Shown here piece after piece: positions 1 to 7,374 of a DNA stretch of 21,240 bases. Both the position numbers and the translations under genes were made by a program. The notes beneath the pieces were generated by a model, which had not been told where the DNA came from, did no database searches, and saw nothing but the letters and a program-made list of their open reading frames with translations. The DNA comes from Clostridia bacterium (GTDB lineage Bacteria > Bacillota_A > Clostridia > Christensenellales > Aristaeellaceae), in assembly GCA_017430945.1 (NCBI GenBank), contig JAFRMB010000080.1, positions 1 through 21,240 on the forward strand. Reading direction: 5' to 3'. Each line of letters begins with the position of its first letter. Within the stretch, counting starts at the first letter, position 1.

Positions 1-184
1 AGACGGTGAGCCGGTCGCCGCCCCGCACCGCGACGCTCCCGTCGGTGCGCGCGCCGTTCACGCGCACGTCCCTGCGCCGGATCAGCGCGCGCAGCACGTG
101 GCCCGGCAGCATCGGCCAGGCGCGGCGCAGGTAGCGCTCCAGCGGCATCGGGGGAACGGCGCGGGGGATGATGTGTTCGGTCAC
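1..184 (-). CDS. RluA-family pseudouridine synthase, N-terminal fragment
   Basis: This is the first 61 codons of a gene that runs off the left edge. It begins with GTG at 184-182, and the sequence GGAGGAGGG lies upstream inside the end of the preceding gene. The visible part is an S4-type RNA-binding module: a basic helix (ERYLRRAWPMLPGHVLRALI) followed by RRRDVRVNGARTDG and GGDRLTV, the usual layout at the N-terminus of RluC/RluD-like 23S rRNA pseudouridine synthases. The catalytic GRLD motif would lie outside the window, so the enzyme assignment is inferred from the S4 style only. The GTG overlaps the TGA stop of the yigZ-like gene by four bases (GTGA), which implies translational coupling and one transcript. 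A stand-alone S4 protein cannot be excluded. Confidence 0.72.
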   Translation of the reverse strand, partial: MTEHIIPRAVPPMPLERYLRRAWPMLPGHVLRALIRRRDVRVNGARTDGSVAVRGGDRLTV

Positions 185-828
185 GGCGCGCCCTCCTCCG
201 GCCAGGCCAGGTACAGCTCTTCAAAGCGCAGCGGCGACACCGTGCCTTCGGACAGATCCGTGATCCGCCCGAGCAGGCCTTGCTCGTCCGCGCAGCGCAC
301 CACCAGCGTGTAGGTGATGACGTCGGTGAAGGTCTTGTCCTCCACCTGCACCGGCTCGTCCTTCAAAAAGTGGTCCATGCGGTTCAGCATCGGGTAGGGG
401 ATCTCCATCAGGTACCGCGCCGTGGGGTGCATGACGCCCACGCCCGCGGCGTTGACGGCTGCCGCCGCGCCCTGGCTGTAGGCCCGCACCAGGCCGCCCG
501 TGCCCAGCAGCACGCCGCCGAAGTAGCGCGTGACCACCACCGCACAGTTGGTGACGCCCCGGGCTTTGAGCACTTCGATGATGGGCATGCCCGCGGTGCC
601 GCCCGGCTCGCCGTCGTCGGAGTAGCGCATGACGCCCATGTTCGCGCCGATGATGTAGGCGTAGCAGTTGTGGGTGGCGTCCCGGTACTTTGCGCGCATC
701 TCCGCCAGAAAGGCCAGCGCCTCCGCCTCGGTCTCACAGGGGCGGCCGTGGCCGATGAAGCGGGACTTGTTCACGATGAACTCGTCCTGCGCGTCTCTGA
801 GCAGCGTCCTGTAGGGCTTGAGCGCCAT
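181..828 (-). CDS. yigZ: YigZ/IMPACT (UPF0029) family protein
   Basis: A 215-residue protein, the normal size for bacterial YigZ. The N-terminal IMPACT domain carries the family signatures NKSRFIGH, the DDGEPGGTAGMPI loop, and TRYFGGVLLGTGGLVRAYS; the C-terminal part is the smaller ferredoxin-like DUF1949-type domain. The family is thought to bind RNA or ribosome-linked factors, but its bacterial role is not settled. The start at 828 is chosen because GGAGGG sits about 7 bases upstream; two earlier in-frame codons (864, 834) either lie at or before the predicted transcription start or are too close to the Shine-Dalgarno. A promoter (870-898) lies directly upstream, and the stop overlaps the next gene's GTG by 4 bp, making a two-gene operon with the pseudouridine synthase. 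Confidence 0.9.
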   Translation of the reverse strand: MALKPYRTLLRDAQDEFIVNKSRFIGHGRPCETEAEALAFLAEMRAKYRDATHNCYAYIIGANMGVMRYSDDGEPGGTAGMPIIEVLKARGVTNCAVVVTRYFGGVLLGTGGLVRAYSQGAAAAVNAAGVGVMHPTARYLMEIPYPMLNRMDHFLKDEPVQVEDKTFTDVITYTLVVRCADEQGLLGRITDLSEGTVSPLRFEELYLAWPEEGAP

Positions 829-869
829 GGGCATCCCTCCGACCCGGTATCGTTCCCGTTCCACACCCT

Positions 870-898
870 ATTCTACATGATATCGCGGCGGATTTCAA
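870..898 (-). promoter_or_regulatory. sigma-A promoter for the yigZ-like gene
   Basis: On the minus strand, TTGAAA (893-898) and TAGAAT (870-875) are separated by exactly 17 bp. Transcription would start near 863, giving a leader of about 35 nt before the ATG at 828 and ruling out the longer reading-frame start. Confidence 0.75.
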
Positions 899-942
899 TC
901 CGTCCCGGCGGCTTTTCGCGCGGTGCCGCGGGCGCCGGAACG

Positions 943-973
943 AAAAAACGGGGGACGGCGCCAGCCGCCCCCC
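943..973 (-). terminator. intrinsic terminator of the DUF362 gene
   Basis: Minus-strand RNA forms a 10-bp GC stem (950-959 with 964-973; one G-U pair) with a 4-nt loop, followed almost at once by six T residues (948-943). It lies 13 bp after the stop codon of the DUF362 ferredoxin gene and separates it from yigZ. Confidence 0.88.
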
Positions 974-985
974 GCGCCGCCGCCG

Positions 986-2113
986 TCACTTCAGGGTGAC
1001 GAGCTCGTAATCGCGCGTGCCCAGGCCGATCTTTTCGCCGTGGGCGAGGGTCTCCTTCCAGTGGACGTTGGGGTTGGAGTCCAGGAAGTGGTCGTGATGG
1101 CAGTGCCAGCCCTCGCTGGCGAGGTTGTCGCCCAGCTGGCTGTTGCGCACGGGCGTCGCCTGCAGGCACAGGTCGGCGCAGGCCTGGTCCAGCGCCACCG
1201 GGTCGAACGAGGCCAGCATGCCGATGTTGGGCAGGATCGGCGCGTCGTTCTCGCCGTGGCAGTCGCAGTTGGGCGATACGTCCATGATGAGGCTGATGTG
1301 GAAGTGAGGCCGCCCGTGGCACAGCGCCGCGGTGTACTCGGCCATCTTGCAGCACAGGATCTCGCCGGCGGCGTCGTTGACGTTCTCGATGGCGTCGAAC
1401 GCGCAGGCGCCGATGCACCGGCCGCAGCCCTTGCACAGATCGGTGTTGATGTGCGCCTTGCGGTCCTCGCCGTAGTAGATGGCGTCGCTGCCGCACTCCT
1501 TGGCGCACCTGCGGCAGCCCCGGCAGAGCTCGGGATCCACGCCGGGCGTGCCCTCGTTGTGCTGGTTCATCTTGCCGGCGCGGCTGCCGCCGCCCATGCC
1601 GATGTTCTTGATCGCGCCGCCGAAGCCGGTGACCTCGTGGCCCTTGAAATGACTCAGCGAGATCAGGATGTCCGCGTCGATCAGCGCGCGGCCCACGAGC
1701 GCGGTCTGGCAGAATTCGCCGTTCGGCACCGGCACTTCGATGTCGTCCGTGCCGCGCAGGCCGTCGGCGATGATCACGTGGCAGCCGGTGGTCACGCTGT
1801 TGAAGCCGTTGATCTCGGCGTTTGCCAGGTGGTCCACCGCGTTCTTGCGGCTGCCGGGATACAGCGTGTTGCAGTCCGTCAGGAACGGCTTGCCGCCCAG
1901 CGACTTGATGACATCGACCACCGCGTGCACATAGTTCGGGCGCAGATACGCGAAGTTGCCCAGCTCGCCGAAGTGCATCTTGATGGCGACGAACTTGCCC
2001 TCGAAGTCGATGTCGCCGATGCCCGCCTTGCGGATGAGCTTCTGCAGCTTGACGCCCTGGCTGACGCCGACCTGCGTGCGGAAATCCGTGAAATAGACCT
2101 TTGACTTTTGCAT
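986..2113 (-). CDS. DUF362 domain protein with two [4Fe-4S] ferredoxin clusters
   Basis: A 375-residue cytosolic protein without signal peptide or membrane segment. Residues 1-190 and about 250-350 match the DUF362 fold (KMHFGELGNFAYLRP, SHFKGHEVTGFGGAIKN, NIGMLASFDPVALDQA). An inserted double ferredoxin module carries CRGCRRCAKEC (Cys197/200/203/207) and CKGCGRCIGAC (Cys227/230/233/237), so two [4Fe-4S] clusters are expected. The family is common in anaerobes and presumed to act in electron transfer or a radical/redox step; its substrate is unknown. AGGAGG precedes the ATG by 6 bases, and the gene has its own promoter (2147-2174) and terminator (943-973), so it is probably monocistronic. Confidence 0.9.
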   Translation of the reverse strand: MQKSKVYFTDFRTQVGVSQGVKLQKLIRKAGIGDIDFEGKFVAIKMHFGELGNFAYLRPNYVHAVVDVIKSLGGKPFLTDCNTLYPGSRKNAVDHLANAEINGFNSVTTGCHVIIADGLRGTDDIEVPVPNGEFCQTALVGRALIDADILISLSHFKGHEVTGFGGAIKNIGMGGGSRAGKMNQHNEGTPGVDPELCRGCRRCAKECGSDAIYYGEDRKAHINTDLCKGCGRCIGACAFDAIENVNDAAGEILCCKMAEYTAALCHGRPHFHISLIMDVSPNCDCHGENDAPILPNIGMLASFDPVALDQACADLCLQATPVRNSQLGDNLASEGWHCHHDHFLDSNPNVHWKETLAHGEKIGLGTRDYELVTLK

Positions 2114-2146
2114 GATGAACCTCCTGATGTGGTATGCTGCCTCGAT

Positions 2147-2174
2147 TTTATATGCCGGCGGCGGGATTAGTCAA
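2147..2174 (-). promoter_or_regulatory. sigma-A promoter for the DUF362 gene
   Basis: TTGACT (2169-2174) and TATAAA (2147-2152) on the minus strand with a 16-bp spacer, directly downstream of the hairpin that follows the symporter gene. It gives a leader of about 25-30 nt with an AGGAGG ribosome binding site. Confidence 0.7.
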
Positions 2175-2183
2175 CGATAATTT

Positions 2184-2218
2184 GAAGCCGCCCCGCGCGA
2201 AGGCGCGGCGGCGGCTTC
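2184..2218 (-). terminator. probable terminator hairpin after the sodium symporter
   Basis: A long GC stem (2184-2198 with 2203-2218, one bulged base, 4-nt loop) lies 18 bp after the symporter stop. On the minus strand it is followed by AAATTATC, not a true T-run, so termination could be weak or Rho-assisted. Its position just before a new promoter supports a terminator role. Confidence 0.6.
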
Positions 2219-2236
2219 CCCGGGCGGCTGCCCATA

Positions 2237-3598
2237 TCATTTGCTGGGCAGCAGGCCCTGGATGAGGATCACCAGGATCAGCAGCGGCAGCACATAGCGG
2301 AAGTAGTACTTGATCCCGCGGGGCAGCCTGAGGCCCTTGCCGGTGTTGGCCTCGTCCAGGAAGTTGTCGAAATCCCAGCCCCAGCGGGTGACGCAGAACA
2401 GCAGGAACACCAGGCTGCCGATGGGCAGCAGCAGGTTGCTGACGATGAAGTCCTCGGAGTCGAGGATGTCGCGCGCGCCGATGATGTGCACGCTGCTGAG
2501 CAGGTTGTAGCCCAGCGCGCAGGGGATGGCGGTGACCAGCAGTATGACCAGCCAGATGGCGGAGGACTTCTTGCGGCTCCAGCCGAAGTTGTCCATGCCC
2601 GCGGCGATCAGGCCCTCGAACACGGCGATGACCGTCGAGAGGCTGGCGAAGCTCATGAACACGAAGAACAGCGTGCCCCACAGCCGGCCGCCGGCCATGT
2701 TGATGAACACCTGGGGCAGCGTCACGAAGATGAGCGACGGGCCCTGGGTGGTCTCGACGCCGTAGGAGAAGCAGGCCGGGAATATGATGAGGCCCGACAC
2801 CAGCGCCACGAAGGTGTCCAGCCCGCAGATGCGCAGCGACTCGCTGGCCAGCGTGTTGTCGCGGCTCATGTAGCTGCCGAAGATCTCCATGGAGGCGACG
2901 CCCAGAGACAGCGTGAAGAAGCTCTGGTTCATGGCGGCGGTGATCACGTTGCCCAGCCCGACCTTGCGCGCCTGCGCCATGTCGGGCAGCAGGTAGAACT
3001 TCAGGCCCTGGGCCGCGCCGGACAGCGTCAGGCTGTGCACGGCCAGCACCACGATGAGCGCGAGCAGCCCCAGCATCATGATCTTGGTGACCTTCTCGAT
3101 GCCCGCCTGCAGGCCGGAGCCGCACACCAGTATGCCCAGCACGACCGTGACGGCCATGAAGAAGAGCATCTGCCCCGGAGAGGCCAGCATGGCGCCGAAC
3201 ACGTCGCCCACCTGCTCGCCCGTGATGCCGGCGAAGCTGCCGCCTATGAACTTGACGGCGTAATTCACCATCCAGCCGGACACCGTGGTGTAGTACATCA
3301 TCAGCAGCAGCATGCCGAACACGCACACCCAGCCGTGCAGGTGCCACTTGCTGCCCTTGGGCTCCAGCGCCATGTAGCCCTGGATGGCGCTCTTGCGGCT
3401 GGCGCGGCCGACGGCCAGCTCCATCATCAGCACCGGTGCGCCCATGATGATCAGGAACAGCAGATAGAACAGTACGAACACACCGCCGCCGTTCTTTCCG
3501 GTGACAAAGGGGAATTTCCAGACATTGCCGATGCCGATCGCGCAGCCCGCGCTGACCAGCAGGAAGCCCAGCCTGGACTTGAAGTTCTCGCGTTTCAT
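2237..3598 (-). CDS. NSS-family sodium-dependent amino acid transporter
   Basis: A 453-residue polytopic membrane protein of the neurotransmitter:sodium symporter family (SNF; LeuT/MhsT fold). The hallmark TM1 sequence SAGCAIGIGNVWKFPF is present near residues 17-32, followed by GGGVFVLFYLLFLIIMGAP, and hydrophobic segments repeat through the protein. The length is typical of the shorter bacterial 11-12 TM members. Substrate is presumably an amino acid co-transported with Na+, but cannot be read from the sequence. The start at 3598 follows AAGGA at a suitable distance; an upstream in-frame Met at 3667 falls at the predicted transcription start and is not used. The gene has its own strong promoter and a probable 3' hairpin. 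Confidence 0.92.
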   Translation of the reverse strand: MKRENFKSRLGFLLVSAGCAIGIGNVWKFPFVTGKNGGGVFVLFYLLFLIIMGAPVLMMELAVGRASRKSAIQGYMALEPKGSKWHLHGWVCVFGMLLLMMYYTTVSGWMVNYAVKFIGGSFAGITGEQVGDVFGAMLASPGQMLFFMAVTVVLGILVCGSGLQAGIEKVTKIMMLGLLALIVVLAVHSLTLSGAAQGLKFYLLPDMAQARKVGLGNVITAAMNQSFFTLSLGVASMEIFGSYMSRDNTLASESLRICGLDTFVALVSGLIIFPACFSYGVETTQGPSLIFVTLPQVFINMAGGRLWGTLFFVFMSFASLSTVIAVFEGLIAAGMDNFGWSRKKSSAIWLVILLVTAIPCALGYNLLSSVHIIGARDILDSEDFIVSNLLLPIGSLVFLLFCVTRWGWDFDNFLDEANTGKGLRLPRGIKYYFRYVLPLLILVILIQGLLPSK

Positions 3599-3672
3599 GG
3601 TGATCCTTCCTTCTTTCCGATCCTGTGGTATGAGGCGCGCTGCCGCGCCATCGTGTCGCAGTGACATTTGAC

Positions 3673-3701
3673 ATTATAACGTTTTCGCCGCGCCGCGTCA
3701 A
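3673..3701 (-). promoter_or_regulatory. strong sigma-A promoter for the sodium symporter
   Basis: TTGACG (3696-3701) and TATAAT (3673-3678) on the minus strand are separated by exactly 17 bp. The -35 box begins 8 bp after the stop of the upstream thiamine pyrophosphokinase fusion gene. The leader of about 68 nt contains only a small 6-bp hairpin (3634-3649), too little for a T-box or a known riboswitch. Confidence 0.82.
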
Positions 3702-3709
3702 CCGGAACT

Positions 3710-5029
3710 TCACATTTCTCCGGCCGCGCCGTCTGCCTGCGGGCACACCAGCACCAGCAGCGCGCCGGACCGCACGCGGATCGCGGCGGCGTCGCCCGAA
3801 AAATCGTTGCCCATGCCCAGCGGCCGCGCGCTGGTGAGGGTGATGTCCGTCACGTCGTACTTCGTGCCGCGCAGGGTGACCCCCTCGCAGGCGGTGTCCA
3901 GCGCGAACACGGAAAGCTTGCCGGGGCGGCGGGGGAGCGTGAGCTGCCCGTCGCGCAGCACCGTGGCCCAGCTGGCCCCGTCGCACATCACCGCCCGCGC
4001 GCCGCGGGCGGCGGCGTAGTTCAACGTCTGAAAGTTTGCCAGCGTGTGGTCGAGCCGGCCGCCGAAGCCGCCGACGATGAAGAAGTCTTCAAAGCCCATG
4101 GACAGCCCGCGCTTCAGGCAGAGCAGGGTGTCCGTGTCGTCCTTTTCGACCGGATGGCGTTCGACCGGGAGGTCGCGTGGCGCGGCCGAGGAATCGAAGT
4201 CCCCGATCACGAGGTCCGGCGTGACGCCCGCGGCGGCAGCCACCTGCCAGCCGCCGTCGGCACACAGCGTGAAGTCGCCGGGCCGGGGAGCATAGGCCGA
4301 CAGGGGATCGCCCTCGCAGCGGGCGGCGTAGATCACACAGCGCCGCGCGTTGTCGGGGAACGCGTGGTAGCGCCGCATGCCGCGGTAGTCGTCGATCACG
4401 CCGTCCGCCAGCGCGTCGATCTCGCAGAGGTTGTGCAGGCTGTCGATGCTGCGCATCGCGTAAACGCGCATGCCCGCGGCGCGCGCCCCGCGCACGCCCT
4501 CCAGCGTGTCCTCGAACACCGCGCATGCCGACGGGCGCGCGCCGAGCCGCCCGGCCGCCATGCGGAACAGCGCGCCGTCCGACTTGTTGCGGCCGCCCGC
4601 GTCGTCGGTGGTCAGACAGACGTCGAACAGCTCCCGCAGGCCCAGCCGCTCCAGCGCCGGCATGAACAGCGCGGGCCGGTTGGCCGTGACTGCCGCCATG
4701 CGGACGCCCGCGCGCCGAAGCATGCGCAGGTACCCGAGGGCGCCGGGCACCAGCCCCACGCGGTGGGCATACTCATCCGATGCGAGCGCCAGCCATTCGT
4801 CGGCCACCGCCTCGGGAGCGTCGTCCAGCCCGAAGCGCGAGATGGTGTAGTCGACGGTCTCCTGAAAGCTCATGCCCGATATCGCGCGGCTGTAGTCCTC
4901 GGGGACCTCGAGATGCCGCGCGCCGAAGAAGTGGCGGTTCACCTGCTTCCACACGCCGAGGCTGTCGAGCAGCGTGCCGTCCAGATCGAAAAGCGCCGCG
5001 GAAAAGGGGATGCTACCGGTTTGGTCCAT
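3710..5029 (-). CDS. fused HAD-family phosphatase / thiamine pyrophosphokinase
   Basis: A 439-residue two-domain protein. Residues about 9-215 are a HAD phosphatase of the phosphoglucomutase-like group: DxDGT nucleophile motif FDLDGTLLDS (Asp15/Asp17), the VTANRP motif, a KSD lysine, and the acidic motif VFEDTLEGVRGARAAGM. Residues about 225-439 are thiamine pyrophosphokinase (ThiN): CADGG, DLVIGDFDS, KDDTDT and GGFGGRLDHTLANF, the ATP/Mg and thiamine-binding signatures. The ThiN half should make thiamine diphosphate from thiamine and ATP; the HAD substrate is unknown. The ATG at 5029 has GGAGG 9 bases upstream and overlaps the end of the pseudouridine synthase gene by 17 bp, so the two are co-transcribed. 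An upstream Met at 5059 is a less likely start. Confidence 0.9.
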   Translation of the reverse strand: MDQTGSIPFSAALFDLDGTLLDSLGVWKQVNRHFFGARHLEVPEDYSRAISGMSFQETVDYTISRFGLDDAPEAVADEWLALASDEYAHRVGLVPGALGYLRMLRRAGVRMAAVTANRPALFMPALERLGLRELFDVCLTTDDAGGRNKSDGALFRMAAGRLGARPSACAVFEDTLEGVRGARAAGMRVYAMRSIDSLHNLCEIDALADGVIDDYRGMRRYHAFPDNARRCVIYAARCEGDPLSAYAPRPGDFTLCADGGWQVAAAAGVTPDLVIGDFDSSAAPRDLPVERHPVEKDDTDTLLCLKRGLSMGFEDFFIVGGFGGRLDHTLANFQTLNYAAARGARAVMCDGASWATVLRDGQLTLPRRPGKLSVFALDTACEGVTLRGTKYDVTDITLTSARPLGMGNDFSGDAAAIRVRSGALLVLVCPQADGAAGEM

Positions 5030-5768
5030 CTTGTCCGTCCTCCTGTCGCCCTGTTTCATCCAGGCCGCACAGCGCGCGCAGCCCTGCGATCTCCGCTTCC
5101 GTCAGCAGCCGAAAGCCGCCCGGCGGCAGGCCCTCGTCCAGCGTCACACAGCCGATGCGCCGCCGCTCCAGGGCGATCAGCGGGTGGCCGACGGCGGCGA
5201 ACATGCGCTTGACCTGGTGGAACTTGCCTTCGGTGAGGGTCACGTCCGCCAGAGACGCCGCGTCGTCTGCGCTGAGGATCGCCATCTCCGCCGGGCGCGC
5301 GGTGAAGTCCCTGAGCGCCAAGCCCTCCCGGAAGGCGCGGACCGCGGCCTCGTCCAGACGGCCCTCGCAGCGGGCGCGGTAGCACTTTTCCGCCTTCCAT
5401 TTGGGGGAGATCAGCCGGTGCGCGAGCTGGCCGTCCGTGGTCATCAGCACGAGCCCGGTCACGTCCCGGTCGAGCCGCCCGACGGGGCCGGGGCCGCGGC
5501 GGCGCAGCGGTTCCGGCAGCAGATCGGCCACGGTGGGCAGCCGGCGGTCCTCGGTGGCCGTCACCACGCCGGCCGGCTTGTTGATCATCGCATACACCTC
5601 GCCGGGCGCGTCCACCGGGGCGCCGTCGACCGTCACCGAAGCGGGAGACACCTGCATCCCCGCGTCCCTGGCGGGCACGCCGTCCACCCGCACGCGCCCC
5701 GCGGCGATGGCCTTTTTCGCCTCCGCGCGGGTCAGCCCCGCCAGCGCCGCCGCCTTGTCCAGCCGCAT
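5013..5768 (-). CDS. RsuA-family 16S rRNA-type pseudouridine synthase
   Basis: A 251-residue protein. Residues 1-50 form an S4 RNA-binding domain (MRLDKAAALAGLTRAEAKKA, GRVRVDGVPA). The catalytic domain follows with MINKPAGVVTAT, the RsuA/RluB signature PVGRLDRDVTGLVLMTTDG whose Asp100 is the expected nucleophile, and the KCYRA and EGKFHQVKRMFAAVGHP motifs. It should isomerise a specific uridine in rRNA. The start at 5768 is selected by GGAGGG about 7 bases upstream; the open frame continues far upstream but into the divergent promoter region. It is the first gene of an operon with the HAD-ThiN fusion and has a promoter at 5817-5845. Confidence 0.92.
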   Translation of the reverse strand: MRLDKAAALAGLTRAEAKKAIAAGRVRVDGVPARDAGMQVSPASVTVDGAPVDAPGEVYAMINKPAGVVTATEDRRLPTVADLLPEPLRRRGPGPVGRLDRDVTGLVLMTTDGQLAHRLISPKWKAEKCYRARCEGRLDEAAVRAFREGLALRDFTARPAEMAILSADDAASLADVTLTEGKFHQVKRMFAAVGHPLIALERRRIGCVTLDEGLPPGGFRLLTEAEIAGLRALCGLDETGRQEDGQDGPNR

Positions 5769-5816
5769 ACCGATCCCTCCGTGCGCCGCCCCGTCAGGGC
5801 GGCTTCGATGCTTCAA

Positions 5817-5845
5817 AGTATAGCATCGCCGCCGCTGCGGCGCAA
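5817..5845 (-). promoter_or_regulatory. sigma-A promoter of the rsuA-like/HAD-ThiN operon
   Basis: TTGCGC (5840-5845) and TATACT (5817-5822) on the minus strand with a 17-bp spacer; the leader is about 40 nt. Confidence 0.65.
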
Positions 5846-5903
5846 GTGCGTTTTCGCGCATCTCCCCGTTCGGATGAAAGGCGCGCCGGGTCCAATCGAA
5901 AAA

Positions 5904-5923
5904 ATTCGCCCTGCCGGACGAAT
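5904..5923. promoter_or_regulatory. possible operator dyad upstream of the ABC transporter promoter
   Basis: A 20-bp imperfect dyad (16 of 20 positions symmetrical; half-sites ATTCG and CGAAT at the ends) lies 20 bp upstream of the -35 box of the binding-protein gene. The place suits an activator or repressor of the sugar importer, but symmetry of this quality can arise by chance. Confidence 0.3.
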
Positions 5924-5943
5924 AATAGTGTACCAAGTTTGCG

Positions 5944-5971
5944 TTGACGGGAGGTGGATAACTGGTATAAT
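5944..5971 (+). promoter_or_regulatory. sigma-A promoter of the CUT2 sugar importer operon
   Basis: TTGACG (5944-5949) and TATAAT (5966-5971) with a 16-bp spacer. The transcript would begin near 5978, leaving an 88-nt leader that holds a short stem (6011-6016 with 6026-6031) before the AAGGAGG ribosome binding site. Confidence 0.8.
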
Positions 5972-6066
5972 AATATAGAGGTTCGCTGTCCCTGTGCGAT
6001 GCGCGGTGCGCCTGCCGACGCGACGGGCAGGAAGGCGGCGCCTGACGAAACAAGGAGGAAACCCGC

Positions 6067-7185
6067 ATGAAGAAAGTACTGTCCTTTATTCTCGTTCTGA
6101 CCATGCTCTGCAGCCTGCTGGTCTGCGCGCATGCTGAAGACAAGATCAAGATCGGCATCTCGATCTGGAGTTCCACCGATACCCTGGGCAGCGAGTGCAA
6201 GCGCATCATCGATGCCGCTGCCGAAGCGCTGGGCGTCGAGACCCAGTGGGTCGACCAGGCGCATATCTCCGAGCAGGTGACCGCTTCCGCCGAGACCCTG
6301 GCCATGGCGGACTGCGACGGCATCATCATCTGCAACTCCGCTTCCGCTGAGATGGGCTCCGTCATCAAGACCTGCGACGAGAACGAGGTCTATGTGGCCC
6401 AGTTCTTCCGCGTGATCGATCCCGAAGCCAACCCCGACGAGTATGCGCAGGCCTGCGCGTCCCCGTACTATGTCGGCGCGGTGCACGAGTCCGAGTTCGA
6501 CAACGGCAAGACCCTGGTCACCCTGCTGGGCGAGAAGGGCTGCCGCAAGATCGGTCTCGAGGGCTGGGAGCCCGGCGACGCCACCTTCCTGGGCCGCTGG
6601 TCCGGCTACAAGGCCGGCGTCGAGGCCTGGAACGAGGCCCATCCGGACGCCACCATCGAGATGCTCGAGCCCCAGTACGGCCGCACCACCACCGACACCG
6701 GCCGCGCCACCGCTGAGGCCATCATCGACGCCAATCCCGACATCGACGCGCTGATCGTCGCTGGCGGCGGCGGAGACACCCTGCTGGGCGCCATCGCCGG
6801 CATCGAAGCCAAGGGCCTGACCGGCAAGATCGCCGTGGCCTCCACCGACTTCCTGCCCGACCTGGACGTCAAGCTGGAGACCGGCGCCATGGCGGCTGAG
6901 TCCGGCGGACACTACGCCGACCCGTTCTTCGCCTTCCTGATGGTCTACAACGCCATCAAGGGCAACTACGAAGTGAGCACCGACAGCTTCTATGACATGG
7001 TGTTCCCCTACATGTTCGTCGCGTCCCCCGAGGATTACGCCAACTACGCCGAGTACTTCACCGGCGAGGAGCTGCCCTACTACACCGACGAGATCACCGA
7101 GCTGGCCGGCCTGTCCTATGAGGATCTGGCCGCGGCCTGCGCGAAGCTGTCCGTCGAGGACGTCGTGGCGCGCCACGCGAAGTAA
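6067..7185 (+). CDS. CUT2-type sugar ABC transporter substrate-binding protein
   Basis: A 372-residue exported protein of the periplasmic-binding-protein type 1 fold (RbsB-like). A signal peptide (MKKVLSFILVLTMLCSLLVCAHA, then ED) is followed by KIKIGISIWSSTDTLGSEC, the characteristic first strand and ligand loop, then DCDGIIICNSAS, EKGCRKIGLEGW, DIDALIVAGGGGD and KIAVASTDF, which form the alternating domain walls. The ligand is probably a monosaccharide or related small molecule but cannot be named. A Cys at residue 20 sits in a poor lipobox (LLVC), so signal peptidase I cleavage after AHA is also possible. AAGGAGG precedes the ATG. It is the first gene of the operon and is separated from permease 1 by a structured 190-nt spacer. 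Confidence 0.9.
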   Translation: MKKVLSFILVLTMLCSLLVCAHAEDKIKIGISIWSSTDTLGSECKRIIDAAAEALGVETQWVDQAHISEQVTASAETLAMADCDGIIICNSASAEMGSVIKTCDENEVYVAQFFRVIDPEANPDEYAQACASPYYVGAVHESEFDNGKTLVTLLGEKGCRKIGLEGWEPGDATFLGRWSGYKAGVEAWNEAHPDATIEMLEPQYGRTTTDTGRATAEAIIDANPDIDALIVAGGGGDTLLGAIAGIEAKGLTGKIAVASTDFLPDLDVKLETGAMAAESGGHYADPFFAFLMVYNAIKGNYEVSTDSFYDMVFPYMFVASPEDYANYAEYFTGEELPYYTDEITELAGLSYEDLAAACAKLSVEDVVARHAK

Positions 7186-7203
7186 TCCTTTCGAGGTTTG
7201 ACC

Positions 7204-7321
7204 GGGAGCGGGCAGCTGCCAGGCGCGGCACAGCCCGCTCCCAACCTGCGTACCGGGCCGCCTGGGCGGAGCGGTAACCGGATCATCCGGCGGCAGGCCG
7301 CGGCCGCGCCGCCGGACGATC
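7204..7321 (+). other. structured intercistronic region with three stem-loops
   Basis: The spacer between the binding protein and permease 1 holds three consecutive inverted repeats: a perfect 10-bp stem GGGAGCGGGC/GCCCGCTCCC (7204-7213 with 7233-7242) containing an inner TGCC/GGCA stem; a shorter one (TACCG 7251-7255 with CGGTA 7272-7276, inner CCGC/GCGG); and a 14-bp stem with one mismatch (7281-7294 with 7308-7321). A small fourth stem (CTGCC/GGCAG, 7335-7347) follows. None has a T-run, so they are unlikely to be full terminators; they could stabilise the upstream mRNA or attenuate the downstream genes. Confidence 0.75.
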
Positions 7322-7374
7322 TCATATCAAGGCACTGCCCCGGGCAGGCAGCCGGAAGAATAGGAAGAGAAGCT

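Noticed and set aside
2486..3664. A 392-codon plus-strand open frame antisense to the sodium symporter
   Set aside because: Its product is an Ala/His/Gln-rich sequence without domain motifs, while the minus strand encodes a complete NSS transporter.
3599..3666. Possible riboswitch or T-box in the symporter leader
   Set aside because: The leader is about 68 nt with only a 6-bp hairpin, too short and without recognisable aptamer or T-box elements.
5769..6368. N-terminal extension of 200 codons for the RsuA-like synthase
   Set aside because: It would cross both divergent promoters and the start of the binding-protein gene; a good ribosome binding site and a conserved S4 start place the ATG at 5768.
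7198..7374. Upstream extension of permease 1 through the hairpin region
   Set aside because: The extension is Pro/Gly/Arg-rich without family similarity; the hairpins and the AGGAAGAG site support the start at 7375.
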